Source: an uncultured Lentisphaeria bacterium (GTDB lineage Bacteria > Verrucomicrobiota > Lentisphaeria > JABSQK01 > CAJWLW01). Taken from it: a DNA stretch of 53,501 nucleotides. Location of the stretch: assembly GCA_913042885.1 (NCBI GenBank), contig CAJWLW010000005.1, positions 1-53,501 on the forward strand, given 5' to 3'. Below the pieces are notes generated by a model that made no database searches, was not told the origin of the DNA, and was given only the letters and a program-made list of their open reading frames with translations. The position numbers and the translations under genes are program-made. This document shows, one piece after another, positions 35,356-44,449 of this stretch (its first letter is position 1; the number at the start of each line of letters is the position of its first letter).

Positions 35356-36618
35356 ATGAAAATCACCGATGTCAAAACCGTACTGCTGACCGGCCCGTGC
35401 TCCGGCGATCCCTACATCCAGGCGATCCGGCCTTTCCGCAGCGCCGCTTTCATCGAGATTCACACCGACACCGAGCTGGTGGGCCTGGGCGAAAACTACA
35501 ACGGCTACCGCTGCGCCGAGATGATTCCGACCGCAGTGGACTACTTCAAACCGATCCTCATCGGCCAGTCAGTCGACGATATCAGCGGTCTCTACAAGTT
35601 GATGTACGATTGCGAGAACTTCTGGTGCCGCAGCGGCTTCGGGCTGACCGTGCTCAACGGCATCGAGGCGGCTTTGTGGGACCTCAAGGGAAAAGCGACG
35701 GGGCAGCCGGTGTTCGAGCTGCTCGGCGGTTGCCGCCACGAGAAACTACTGGGATACGCCACCGGCGGATTGTCCAACTACCCGCTGGAACGACTGGCAG
35801 AGAAGCTCGAGTTCTACCGCTCACACGGCTTCACTGCGGCCAAGATCGGCACCGGCTACTTTTCGGAGGACGGCACGTGGGGCCAGCCGGTTGAGGCCGC
35901 TGAAGCGGCTGATTTCGAAGTCGAAAAACTTACCTTTTTGCGCGATCATTTCGGCGACGACATGAACATCATGATGGATGCACATATGGGCAACCCCTCG
36001 TCCGCCGACCAACTGTGGTCGGTCGAGACCGCCATCGCTGTGATGAAAGCCGTTGAACCGTTCGGCCTGATCTTTTTCGAGGAACCGCTGCACTACGATG
36101 ATCCCTGGGGCTACGCCGAATTGGCGCGCAGCACGACCATCCCGATCGCCGGCGGCGAGTGCCTGACGGGGCTCACGGAATGGCGGCAGTATATTGACCT
36201 GGACGCATTCGATATCGGCCAGCCGGACGCCTCCTTCACCGGCGGACTCGAGCTCTGCGTGCAAGTTGCCGGCCTACTGGCCGAGCGCGGCCGGGGCGTT
36301 GCCATGCACGCCTGGGGCGCCGGACCCTCGCTGATGCAGAATGTCCACGTCGGCTTCGCCTGCCCGAACACCCTTACCCTCGAGGTCCCGCCGGCCTATG
36401 GCCCTCTGCACAGCCTGATCATCGGCGATTCCCTGCAGATGAAGGATGGCATGGTCCTGCCGCCCGACAAGCCCGGACTCGGTATTGAACTGACCGATGA
36501 CATCAAAAACCGCTTCCCCTTCATCCCCGGCAGCGGTGAGTTCAGCACGGTGCCCGGCAAATCCCAGGATGACTGGGATGAACGCGTCGCCGAATTGGCC
36601 GATCCAAGTCAATGGTGA
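35356..36618 (+). CDS. Mandelate racemase/enolase-superfamily sugar-acid dehydratase
   Basis: 420 residues. Magnesium ligands are D208 (MMDAH), E242 (FEEPL) and E268 (GGECL); the His-Asp dyad is H318 (MHAWG) with D291 (QPDASFTGG). The strand-2 motif is K163-I-G165 (AAKIGTG) in place of KxK, so the second catalytic Lys is missing. This points to a dehydratase relying on the His-Asp dyad, as in some sugar-acid dehydratases, not a racemase. It would turn an aldonate into a 2-keto-3-deoxy acid. It is the last gene of the 29890-36618 operon, 3 bp after the dehydrogenase. The exact substrate is not readable; L-fuconate or a related acid is a guess from the GH29 gene. Confidence 0.85.
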   Translation: MKITDVKTVLLTGPCSGDPYIQAIRPFRSAAFIEIHTDTELVGLGENYNGYRCAEMIPTAVDYFKPILIGQSVDDISGLYKLMYDCENFWCRSGFGLTVLNGIEAALWDLKGKATGQPVFELLGGCRHEKLLGYATGGLSNYPLERLAEKLEFYRSHGFTAAKIGTGYFSEDGTWGQPVEAAEAADFEVEKLTFLRDHFGDDMNIMMDAHMGNPSSADQLWSVETAIAVMKAVEPFGLIFFEEPLHYDDPWGYAELARSTTIPIAGGECLTGLTEWRQYIDLDAFDIGQPDASFTGGLELCVQVAGLLAERGRGVAMHAWGAGPSLMQNVHVGFACPNTLTLEVPPAYGPLHSLIIGDSLQMKDGMVLPPDKPGLGIELTDDIKNRFPFIPGSGEFSTVPGKSQDDWDERVAELADPSQW

Positions 36619-36657
36619 AACCTGGATTTGAAAATACCGGACGGGGCGGTCCGATTG

Positions 36658-37413
36658 TCAGGACGAACTCGCTTCGATCAAGCCGTCCAGGTTGCGCAGG
36701 TAGGCGTCGAGCGCTTCAGCATCGGGCTTGGCCCGATGCGAATAGTAGATGCCGCCCATCGCCTGGCGCCTGCGTGAGCTTTGATTGGCATCGGCTCGGT
36801 GGATTGTCAGGCTGTGGTGGACGATCAGGTCGCCCGGCGAGGTGGTGACTGCCACTTCGTTGGCGCTGTCCTCGGGGCCCCAGTTGGAGAGGCCCTGTGA
36901 AAAACCGAGCGTGTTCGTGTTCAAGTGAGGGCGCAGCCCCCGGCGGTGTGAACCCACTACATAGCGGATGCACCCGTTGCTCTCGTCAATCTCATCGAGG
37001 GACAGCCACATGTTCAAGGCCTCGTTGGGCTTGAGGCAGAAGTAGAAACCGTCCTGGTGGGCAGGCGTGGGTGAGCTCAGGGCCGGCGGTTTGTCGAACC
37101 ACTGCAGGTTCTCCGCAGTGACGGGGCCATCCAGAAGCAATTCGCCCAGCTCGAAGAATCGCTGATCCTCGAAGTAACGCTTGAAGAAAGCGTCGTGGCC
37201 GCTCATGTGTTCGAGCTGCTTCAGCGTGGAAAGGTCGTCGCAACTCTCATAGAAGACGCTCTTTGTCGGCAGTCCCGGCACGATGTCGCGAACATAGCGG
37301 GCGATCTCGCCGTGGATCTCGTCGATTTCCTCGGTAGAGAAAAAGGCGCGGATGACGGTGTATCCGTCCTGGTCAAAACTCTGCTTGGTTGCCTGTCGAT
37401 TGTAGTCTGCCAT
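36658..37413 (-). CDS. Phytanoyl-CoA dioxygenase (PhyH) family protein
   Basis: 251 residues; AAAGGGGA precedes the start. H119 and D121 (AHQDGFYF), H205 (LTIHRADAN) and Arg215/216 form the Fe(II)/2-oxoglutarate site. ESNGCIRYVVGSHRRG is a typical family loop. It is only distantly like the PhyH at 28028. It follows the phosphotriesterase-family gene by 84 bp on the same strand and ends tail-to-tail with the dehydratase gene (39 bp apart). Substrate unknown. Confidence 0.87.
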   Translation of the reverse strand: MADYNRQATKQSFDQDGYTVIRAFFSTEEIDEIHGEIARYVRDIVPGLPTKSVFYESCDDLSTLKQLEHMSGHDAFFKRYFEDQRFFELGELLLDGPVTAENLQWFDKPPALSSPTPAHQDGFYFCLKPNEALNMWLSLDEIDESNGCIRYVVGSHRRGLRPHLNTNTLGFSQGLSNWGPEDSANEVAVTTSPGDLIVHHSLTIHRADANQSSRRRQAMGGIYYSHRAKPDAEALDAYLRNLDGLIEASSS

Positions 37414-37497
37414 CCATTCCCCTTTACTGTATCGCGTCGCAGCCGGACACTCTCCGCTATAATCGATCAGGTGCGAATTTCTGTGTCGATCCTTAAG

Positions 37498-38454
37498 TTA
37501 ACCGATCGAGATGAGGCGCCGGGGATTCTCCTCCAGAATGCACTGAATATCTCCTTCCGTGACGCCCAAACGACGTAACCGCGGTAGGAAATCCCGCCAG
37601 ATGTAGTCGAAACCGCGGCCGCCGTTGGCTCGCATTTGCGATAGCCGGCAGGTGTCCGTGGAGATCACCAGTTGTCCGGCGTATCCCTGACGTATCAGCG
37701 CTGCCAGCCGTTCGGCCCGCAGGTCATCGGTCATGATTCCCAACCACTCCCCGTCCCAACCGATGAGGTCAAACTCGACCACGGCACCGCGTTCCAGGAT
37801 TGGGTGGTAATAGCGCATGTCCTGCTCTTCGTCCTCATGGCCGTAGGTGTCGCAGTGGCCGATCACCACCCGGGAGAGATCGGCGCCGCTGCCTTCCAAC
37901 AGGTCAAGCTGTGCGTGGCCGGCGCGTCCTGCGCTCGCATGCGTGGAAATGGCCACGCCCGTACGTTGCTGGGCCTGTGCCGCTGCCTGAAACACACGCG
38001 CCTCACCCTCGTGAAAGGTGTATTCCCAGAAATTTGGGGTGTCCTCGTTGTGCGACGTGATTTCACCCAGAAACCCGGCGCAGACGCCCTCGTCTCCCTC
38101 TTCAATCTGGCTCACGAAAAAGTCGGCTATCTGGGGCACGGTTGCCGTATGTACCCATTCGGGGTAGGTGGTTGCCTGGTAAAAGCTGATCCCCCGGACG
38201 ATATGCACGCCGGACGCCTCGCTGATGCGTCGCAGAGCCTGCGGATTCGGGTCGAGCCCTATCGAGGTCATCTCAAGTATTGCCTGGCCGCCGGCCTCCC
38301 GGAAAGCGGCAAGTTCGCTGATGACCAGCGCTTCGTCGGTCACGATGTTGTCCGGCTTGCCGCTGTGAATGCATAAATTGACGTACAAGTGCTCGTGCGC
38401 CAGGGTTGCCCCGAGCTGGTCATCAGAAATTTCGCCGCAGACGGTCTTGATCAT
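37498..38454 (-). CDS. Phosphotriesterase-family metal-dependent hydrolase (lactonase-like)
   Basis: 318 residues, normal length. Metal site: H20 and H22 (AHEHLY), E131 (GFLGEIT, Glu in place of carbamylated Lys as in some homologues), H172 (STHAS), H200 (IGHCDTYG) and D267 (STDTC). The end LEENPRRLI is the family's usual C-terminus. Many bacterial members in sugar clusters are sugar lactonases, which fits with the dehydratase nearby, but phosphotriesterase or amidase activity cannot be excluded. Cytoplasmic. Likely first gene of a pair with the PhyH gene. Confidence 0.85.
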   Translation of the reverse strand: MIKTVCGEISDDQLGATLAHEHLYVNLCIHSGKPDNIVTDEALVISELAAFREAGGQAILEMTSIGLDPNPQALRRISEASGVHIVRGISFYQATTYPEWVHTATVPQIADFFVSQIEEGDEGVCAGFLGEITSHNEDTPNFWEYTFHEGEARVFQAAAQAQQRTGVAISTHASAGRAGHAQLDLLEGSGADLSRVVIGHCDTYGHEDEEQDMRYYHPILERGAVVEFDLIGWDGEWLGIMTDDLRAERLAALIRQGYAGQLVISTDTCRLSQMRANGGRGFDYIWRDFLPRLRRLGVTEGDIQCILEENPRRLISIG

Positions 38455-38744
38455 TTTCTATTCGCTATAAGAAGGTTATCCCCCTCAACCGGGCAGGAAT
38501 CGAATCCGTGGACTCCCGCATCGGGCCGGCGCAGAGTTCGAGAAACTACCGTCGGAGTACGTACAATCCGCACCGACGATAATCTTCGGATACTTTCGGC
38601 ACGCTGCGCTGGTAGGTGCCTTATTTTCTCGTAAGCCCCTGTTGCTTACCCAAATAGTACCTTCGCTGCGGTCAACCTTCAAATGCCGCTCCGCCCGTGT
38701 CAGTTCCTCGGAATCGTTCGCCCGGAATTCATTTGGTGGTGCAT
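38455..38744. other. Intergenic region with no recognised feature
   Basis: Between the propeller gene end and the phosphotriesterase-family gene start. It contains a tRNA-T-arm-like string near 38493-38511 (gcaggaatcgaatccg) but no matching arms. I see no coding frame I believe in. Confidence 0.35.
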
Positions 38745-40880
38745 TTACGGGACAACGCTGCCAGTGATCTGGTTGTAGATCTGCTGGCTGCAGCCGGCGG
38801 CATCGCCGTCGCACAGCACTTTGCCATTGAGGGCGGCTTCGATCGCATCCTGGATGACTTTCTGTAATTCCTGCAACGAGCTCGGCCACGCGGCAAATTC
38901 ACCGTCGCAAATGTCATTGAGGATTTGTGATCCGAGATCGTCGCAGCTTTCGCAGGGGCCACTTGGACTTGAGTACTCGTAAATACGCACATGGCCGGAG
39001 AGGTGTCCATTTCCACCATTCCCGATTGCACCGATCGCTACAATATTTCCATCAGCCGACAATGAGACTGACCAACCGCTATCATCACCTGCGGCCTCAC
39101 CATCAATATCACTGCCTCTTTGGATCCATTCCGTCCCATCCCAATGAAAAATACGAACATGCCCGGAATCATCATGTCCCGTTGCACCGATCGCTACAAT
39201 ATTTCCATCATCCGACAATGAGACTGACCTTCCGCTAAAATCACCTTGTGCTTCACCATCAATGTCACTTCCTCTTTGAATCCATTCCGTTCCATCCCCG
39301 ATCTCGTTCTCGATTGTCCCCGAAGACGTATTGCAGTTCTCGTGGATGACGTTCAGCGGCGAGGGGTAAATCGTCCTGGTTGGGGAGTTCTTGGCGGCGT
39401 ACGCCATGTAGACGCTCCAACCATCCGGGACCACGCCGGTGGCTGCGCTGCCATCAGGCCCGTCGTAGTCGACCGTGCTGGTCGCCCAGTTGGTCTGCCC
39501 GGACTTGATCCACTTGAAGGTGCCGTCGGTGTCGAGTCTGAAGGTGATCGGGTTAGCCGAATTGGAGACGTCGAAGTTGAAGGGCGAGCCGTCGCCGCCG
39601 CCTGTCGTCCAGCCGAGGATCTTGAACGCCGTACGCCTCGAGGACGAATTGCCGTCGTGGTCGATCTGGCTGCCGACCCACAACAAGTTGTGGTGCGGGA
39701 GCGTGGAGTCGCCAGAGGTGAAGTTGGCCTTAATGTAGGCACCGATGCCCAGCCCCGACTCGGCCAGGTCCATGTCCTCGACCACGTAGTGGCGGACCGC
39801 GACTCCGTTGCCGGGGCGGTTGAACTGCCACTGGCCGCCGGAGCACAGCGGCGTCGTCTTGACAACCTCGGCTTCGAAGCCCTCCAGAAACGCGCTGAGT
39901 AGGCCTGTGTCTTCGGCGATCTCGACGTCGACCGGTTCGTGGACAACCTCATAGCCCGGCAGCGGGCTGGCGGGGACGCCGTCCGAGCCATCTGCCGAAC
40001 CGACCCACTGATAAATCCGTACATGCCCGGAGATTTGACCATTTTCACCATTTCCCGGCGCACCGATCGCTACAATATTTCCATCAGCCGACAATGAGAC
40101 TGAATAACCGCTATTATTAGCTCCTGCTTCTCCATCAATATCACTGCCTCTTTGGATCCATTCCGTTCCAGTCCACTGAAAAATCCGCACATGCCCGGAA
40201 CTTGTGCCATTATCATCATTTCCCGCTGCACCGATAGCTACAATATTTCCATCGGACGACAGTGAGACTGACCAGCCGCTGCTATCCTCTGCAGCCTCCC
40301 CATCAATATCGTTTCCCAGTTGAACCCATTCGGTTGTGTTCCACTGATGGATGCGCACATGCCCGGATTTATTTCCATTGCCATCGTTTTCCACCGCACC
40401 AATAGCTACAATGCCTCCATCATCCGACAATGAGACTGAATAACCGCTGTCATCATCGGCTGCCTCACCATCAATATCACTGCCTCTTTGGATCCATTCT
40501 GTCCCATTCCAATGGAAAATACGAACATGCCCGGAATCACCATGCTCGCTTGCACTGATCGCTACAATATTTCCATCAGCCGACAATGAGAGTTCCTCAC
40601 CGCTCCGATCCCATGCAACCTGACCATCAATGTCATTTCCTCTTTGGATCCATCCTGTCCCACTCCACTGAAAAATCCGCACATGCCCGGAGAGGTCTCC
40701 AGTTCCATGATTCCACTTTGCCCCAATAGCTGCAATGCTTCCATCAGCAGACAGCGAGACTGCCTCACCGCTGCGATCCCCTCCAGCCTCACCATCAATG
40801 TCGCTCCCCAGTTGGATCCATTGGCTGAAGCCGCTGGCCGCCATCAGGATTGCGACAATTGCGATTGCGAGTGGTCTCAT
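38745..40880 (-). CDS. Secreted seven-repeat propeller protein with an inserted domain
   Basis: 711 residues; signal peptide MRPLAIAIVAILMAASGFSQ. Seven repeats of about 52-57 residues carry the pattern WIQLGSDIDGEA, SGxSVSLSxDGNIVAIGA, SGHVRIFQW, the WD/FG-GAP-like surface propeller type. Five repeats (20-292) come first, then a 235-residue unrelated segment (about 293-527), then two repeats (528-637). The tail has four Cys (PCESCDDLG, LCDGDAAGC). A seven-bladed propeller with a domain projecting between blades 5 and 6 is the natural reading. The start has only a weak GAGAAA site. Function unknown; probably adhesion or binding on the surface. Confidence 0.8.
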   Translation of the reverse strand: MRPLAIAIVAILMAASGFSQWIQLGSDIDGEAGGDRSGEAVSLSADGSIAAIGAKWNHGTGDLSGHVRIFQWSGTGWIQRGNDIDGQVAWDRSGEELSLSADGNIVAISASEHGDSGHVRIFHWNGTEWIQRGSDIDGEAADDDSGYSVSLSDDGGIVAIGAVENDGNGNKSGHVRIHQWNTTEWVQLGNDIDGEAAEDSSGWSVSLSSDGNIVAIGAAGNDDNGTSSGHVRIFQWTGTEWIQRGSDIDGEAGANNSGYSVSLSADGNIVAIGAPGNGENGQISGHVRIYQWVGSADGSDGVPASPLPGYEVVHEPVDVEIAEDTGLLSAFLEGFEAEVVKTTPLCSGGQWQFNRPGNGVAVRHYVVEDMDLAESGLGIGAYIKANFTSGDSTLPHHNLLWVGSQIDHDGNSSSRRTAFKILGWTTGGGDGSPFNFDVSNSANPITFRLDTDGTFKWIKSGQTNWATSTVDYDGPDGSAATGVVPDGWSVYMAYAAKNSPTRTIYPSPLNVIHENCNTSSGTIENEIGDGTEWIQRGSDIDGEAQGDFSGRSVSLSDDGNIVAIGATGHDDSGHVRIFHWDGTEWIQRGSDIDGEAAGDDSGWSVSLSADGNIVAIGAIGNGGNGHLSGHVRIYEYSSPSGPCESCDDLGSQILNDICDGEFAAWPSSLQELQKVIQDAIEAALNGKVLCDGDAAGCSQQIYNQITGSVVP
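39299..40003 (-). other. GC-rich inserted domain within the propeller gene
   Basis: Encodes about residues 293-527, from VGSADGSDGVPASPLPGYEV to TIENEIG. It has no similarity to the flanking repeats and contains beta-rich segments (NPITFRLDTDGTFKWIKSG). The DNA is visibly richer in G and C at third positions than the flanking repeats, which use many A/T codons. The repeat phase resumes exactly after the segment. It could be a lectin-like beta-sandwich; I do not recognise it. Confidence 0.65.
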
Positions 40881-41280
40881 TTCTTTTCTCTGTTATCGGA
40901 TTCTTTCGAGGCAGGTGGTGTGCTGCCGGATTTTCCGGTGCCGCCGATTGCATTATGCGATTTTTTTTATCGAATTGCAACCCTTCCGGACATCCCTTTG
41001 CCCGACAAAATCCTGTGAAGCACGCATGGTAAGCCTTGGGCTGGATATTTATACCAGCAATTACAGCTACCCGAGTCATGACTTGTTTTAACCCACACGC
41101 CAGGCACGGTACGCCCTGACGAGTCGTTGGGGAAAATTTAAAAGAAATATGGACAAACAAAACTCAAACCGTTATGCTGGGCAATTGGACGTTGTCAAAC
41201 AAACAAATTGAAGAAACCCAACTATGGGATGAACCTGAAATTCTTGTTACACTCGATTATAGGTTGCCCAGGATGTTAGG
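40881..41280. other. Divergent intergenic region
   Basis: Separates the propeller gene (minus) and the nitrilase gene (plus). It holds a good minus-strand promoter candidate at 40952-40980. On the plus side an AT-rich part (41130-41260) probably contains the nitrilase promoter, but no clear pair could be chosen. Confidence 0.4.
40952..40980 (-). promoter_or_regulatory. Likely sigma70-type promoter of the seven-repeat propeller gene
   Basis: On the minus strand TTGCAA (40980-40975) and CATAAT (40957-40952) are 17 bp apart, with an A-rich spacer. The -10 matches five of six consensus bases and the -35 four. This gives a leader of about 65 bases before the ATG at 40880. Confidence 0.5.
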
Positions 41281-42033
41281 ATGACCGGGAACATAACTGA
41301 CATGACTGCAAGACGTGTTGCCTTGATTCAATTTGATGCCCAGCCAGAGGCGGTGGAGGAGAACCTGACCAAGATGACTTCCCTCCTTCGCGCAGCCTTG
41401 AGTGAGGGAGCTCGCTGGATCATGTTTCATGAGGGGACCACCTGTGACTATACGCCGCGTTTGGCTGACTTGGCTGAATCGGTTCCCGGCGGTCCATCGA
41501 CACAGTTGATGACCCGGCTGGCGCAAGAGCACGACTGCTTCATCAGTTTTGGCCTTTCTGAAGTCGATGGTGAGCGGTACTTCATATCCCAAGTCTTTGT
41601 CGGGCCTCAGGGATTCATATACCGGTACCGCAAATCATGGCTCTGGCTTGAGCCTGACGATGAAGGATACAGAAATGAGTGGGCAAGGTATGATCCCGGC
41701 AGCGGCCCGGAAGCCTTTGATTTTGATGGCCTCAAGGCAACATGCTTCATTTGTGCCGACGGTGAGTCACCCCGATGCATTCAGCGTGCGAAGGCCCTGG
41801 CACCGGAGGTTGTGTTCTATCCTAACAATCGATGTGGGCTTCCCGATTTCGAGGTCTTTGGCGACCTGGCGACTACTATCGGAGCTCCCATGCTTGTAAC
41901 AAACCGCACCGGTCTGTCTTGGATGCACAACTGCATGGGAGGCAGCGTGGTCTACTCGGCTTGTGGTGATGTCCTTGCGAAGTCCAATCGTGATGGTCGA
42001 GAGGATGTTCTGATTCATGATCTCAAGATGTAA
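41281..42033 (+). CDS. Carbon-nitrogen hydrolase (nitrilase superfamily)
   Basis: 250 residues. The catalytic triad is complete: E51 (MFHEGTT), K118 (RYRKSWLW) and C158 (FICADGESP). Members hydrolyse amides, carbamoyl compounds or nitriles through a cysteine thioester; the substrate here cannot be told. No signal peptide. An in-frame ATG at 41302 is an alternative start, but TTAGG precedes the first. Stands alone between divergent and convergent genes. Confidence 0.87.
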   Translation: MTGNITDMTARRVALIQFDAQPEAVEENLTKMTSLLRAALSEGARWIMFHEGTTCDYTPRLADLAESVPGGPSTQLMTRLAQEHDCFISFGLSEVDGERYFISQVFVGPQGFIYRYRKSWLWLEPDDEGYRNEWARYDPGSGPEAFDFDGLKATCFICADGESPRCIQRAKALAPEVVFYPNNRCGLPDFEVFGDLATTIGAPMLVTNRTGLSWMHNCMGGSVVYSACGDVLAKSNRDGREDVLIHDLKM

Positions 42034-42088
42034 GGCCTCACAACAAAGCGCTTCCCCAGATGCGCCCAAACGGCGAATCAGCACGCCT

Positions 42089-42508
42089 TTACCACTCGCC
42101 CTGTGACGGCATCGAGGCCCACGGCTCCTGCTGCGGCAGTGCTTCCCCAGCCTGCAGCAGCTCGATCGACACATTGTCGGGGCAGCGGACGAAAGCCATG
42201 CGACCATCGCGCGGCGGTCGCAGAATAGTCACTCCAGCGTCCTGCAACTTCGTGCATAGGTCGTAGATATTCTCCACCGAGTATGCCAGGTGACCGAAAT
42301 TGCGCCCCACCGGATACGGTTCAGCCTGATCCCAGTTGTAAGTCAGTTCGAGTGGCGGTTCGCCCTCGGCGGTGGCCAGAAACACAAGGGTGAAACGACC
42401 ACCCTCGCTATCGCGGCGACGCATTTCCTTCAGGCCCAGCAGGCCGACGTAGAAATTCAGTGACTTGTCCAGATCCAGGACGCGGACCATGGTGTGCAAA
42501 TACTTCAT
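42089..42508 (-). CDS. gloA: Lactoylglutathione lyase (glyoxalase I)
   Basis: 139 residues from MKYLHTMVRV at 42508, matching the length and start of bacterial GlxI; a longer frame to 42556 is unlikely. Metal ligands H5, E54 (LELTYNW), H73 (FGHLAYS) and E116 (SIELLQ) are all present, together with the LTYNW and GHLAYSV family strings. It converts the methylglyoxal-glutathione hemithioacetal to S-lactoylglutathione. Methylglyoxal is a by-product of triose and deoxy-sugar breakdown, which may explain its presence here; this link is inference. Confidence 0.9.
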   Translation of the reverse strand: MKYLHTMVRVLDLDKSLNFYVGLLGLKEMRRRDSEGGRFTLVFLATAEGEPPLELTYNWDQAEPYPVGRNFGHLAYSVENIYDLCTKLQDAGVTILRPPRDGRMAFVRCPDNVSIELLQAGEALPQQEPWASMPSQGEW

Positions 42509-43105
42509 TTTCGGGGTGTCTCCAGGGTTGGGTTGAACCTTAAAGCTGACTGGCAAAAACTTCCGCTGTCAACGCACAGGTTTTTGCTGAGCAGAATGTG
42601 CCAGGCGCCGCCGCGCTTGTTGATGTACTGCGTGTCCATCTCGGTGACTGCCTCAATATTGTGTTGAGGTTCTGTCACAGTCAAGTCACAGTGTAAAAAA
42701 GCGGCCTGGAGGGGAGGGCGGACAGCGGTATTCTGTTCCGCGACAATGCGGAAGGGTAAAGAAGCGGCAGTGGAATGCGCGGCTGCTCGTCTGCGGTCAA
42801 TTAGCGTTCGGATACGGTAGGGGATCCCCGGAAAACATGTTCCCTGGACACGGGTGTGTCCTGTACTCATGAAAGCCATTTTCCATTGCCGCCGTGATTT
42901 TCACCATTGCCGCCGCCTTCGCCGTTGGCTGGCTTGCCGGATACAAGGCCGGGCCGGGCCGGGGCATGTTCGGATCGATACCCGTGCAACACTGCCGGTG
43001 CCTGCACCGCCTGTCGAAATCGTTGAGCGGGTGCGCAGCCTTTATTTTCCCCTATGGGATTTTTTCAGATCAAGCTATGTTAATTTCAGAAGACAGGAGG
43101 CTTAA
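42509..43105. other. Long intergenic region, possibly with gene remnants
   Basis: Between gloA (minus) and the GNAT gene (plus). No intact gene is convincing. The right part contains the possible frameshifted small membrane protein at 42869-43105. The left part has a minus frame reading DTQYINKRGGAWHILLSKN that looks somewhat protein-like but has no start signal or family. Confidence 0.4.
42869..43105 (+). pseudogene. Possible frameshifted small membrane protein
   Basis: After ATG at 42869 one frame shift gives KPFSIAAVIFTIAAAFAVGW, then LAGYKAG, a clean membrane anchor with small-residue bias. A second shift leads into APPVEIVERVRSLYFPLWDF, which ends at 43105 right before the GNAT start. 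The intact frames alone look poor. It may be a decayed gene, or chance. Confidence 0.25.
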
Positions 43106-44272
43106 ATGCACACGCTGGAAATTGACGGACCACGGGCCTGCAGGAACGATGAACTGCATGAAATGATCGCCCTTGTGGACGCAGTAATGAGAGCAGGAAG
43201 CGATCAGACGTTTCTTACTGACTACCCGCTCGTCTATCGCGACAGCAACCTGCAGAACATTTCCATTAACAAGGTGAACGGAGAAATAGTTTCCGTCGTG
43301 CCGTACTTCCCCAGAAACATCGCCATCGATGGATGCCGCTTTACAATAGGCATTATCTCACCGACAGCCACATCACCTGATCATCGCAAAAAAGGTTATG
43401 GCCTTAACTGTCTCAATGCCGGCATCGAGAAGATGACAACGGACGGAATCGATCTTTCCGTCCTGTGGACAGAGATTCCGACTTTTCGTTTCTATGAACA
43501 TGCGCAATATCAGGCTGTCCGCAGCCAGAAGTGGTTTTATTCGTGCAGAAAAACAGATGCCGGACTTTTCGCAAACAATGGCCATTCGATTGTCGAATAT
43601 GACCCCAAATCAAAGCGATATATCACAGACATTCGAGAGATGCATGAGAAGGCGGTCTTCGGCGTTCTCAGGTCTGCCGAGGACTATCCGTCTTTGTTCA
43701 GTCTGCCGAAGATGAAGACACTCATTGCGCTGCAGAACAACGAGCCGATCGGATATCTGTTGGTCTCGCGCGCGACCAACAAGCCCGGGCTGCTGGAGGC
43801 GGGTGGCGAAAAGGCGGCGGTCGAAACTCTTGTCAACAACGTCCTGGACGAGCTTGACGACAAAACGGCGCTCGAGGTCCATGGGAACCTGACACCAACA
43901 GTGTTGGGAGAGCTGTTTGAAGAGAGAATGCCCGAGAGCAGGACTCCTGTCACGGAGGGCGGCATGATGATCCGCATCAATGACGTTTGCCGCTTCATGG
44001 GAAAAATCGCGCCCTGGTTAGAACAAACAAACGCGGGCACTGCCAGAAAGTTTTCCGTAGGCATCACGGATACTGCAGGCTTGGTTGGCTTCGAGTTCAC
44101 AGGGCGAGGCCTGAAGCTCGGGAGTGATCGGTTGGATCCACACGTAGAGATGTCCCTGCGGGAATTCACATCGATCGTGTTCGGGGCGCATTCAGAGCGG
44201 CCGGTGGACGTGCCAGACATACTGAACCTGTTCCCGTTCTATTTTCCCATCTGGGAATTGGACCACAGCTGA
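43106..44272 (+). CDS. GNAT acetyltransferase with C-terminal SCP2-like domain (Eis-like)
   Basis: 388 residues; a perfect AGGAGG (43095-43100) precedes the start. The N-terminal GNAT domain shows strand-helix motif A near ISPTATSPDHRKKGYGLNCL (acetyl-CoA pyrophosphate loop RKKGYG). A second GNAT-like half lies in the middle, and a C-terminal region (KFSVGITDTAGLVGFEF, SLREFTSIVFGAHS) resembles the sterol-carrier-like domain of Eis proteins. Length and layout fit the Eis/enhanced intracellular survival group, which acetylate amines on varied substrates. Substrate unknown; cytoplasmic. No operon partner. Confidence 0.8.
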   Translation: MHTLEIDGPRACRNDELHEMIALVDAVMRAGSDQTFLTDYPLVYRDSNLQNISINKVNGEIVSVVPYFPRNIAIDGCRFTIGIISPTATSPDHRKKGYGLNCLNAGIEKMTTDGIDLSVLWTEIPTFRFYEHAQYQAVRSQKWFYSCRKTDAGLFANNGHSIVEYDPKSKRYITDIREMHEKAVFGVLRSAEDYPSLFSLPKMKTLIALQNNEPIGYLLVSRATNKPGLLEAGGEKAAVETLVNNVLDELDDKTALEVHGNLTPTVLGELFEERMPESRTPVTEGGMMIRINDVCRFMGKIAPWLEQTNAGTARKFSVGITDTAGLVGFEFTGRGLKLGSDRLDPHVEMSLREFTSIVFGAHSERPVDVPDILNLFPFYFPIWELDHS

Positions 44273-44449
44273 GTGTGATTCGGGAGCTTATGCCGGAAAA
44301 CTCTCGCCCGGGATATCACCAATTCAGCGCAGTCCCCGCGCTGATGCCAAGACGTCCAAATGAGTAAAGGCCGGCCCACCAAGCTGGCGGCTTATGACTT
44401 GGACTGCTTTCTGGATTCCGCTGAAAAAATAGGGTGTAAGGTGTCAGGA

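Noticed and set aside
38461..38580. tRNA or tmRNA 3' end on the minus strand (ggattcgattcc)
   Set aside because: The T-loop-like string is not flanked by a pairing T stem, and no acceptor or anticodon arms can be drawn.
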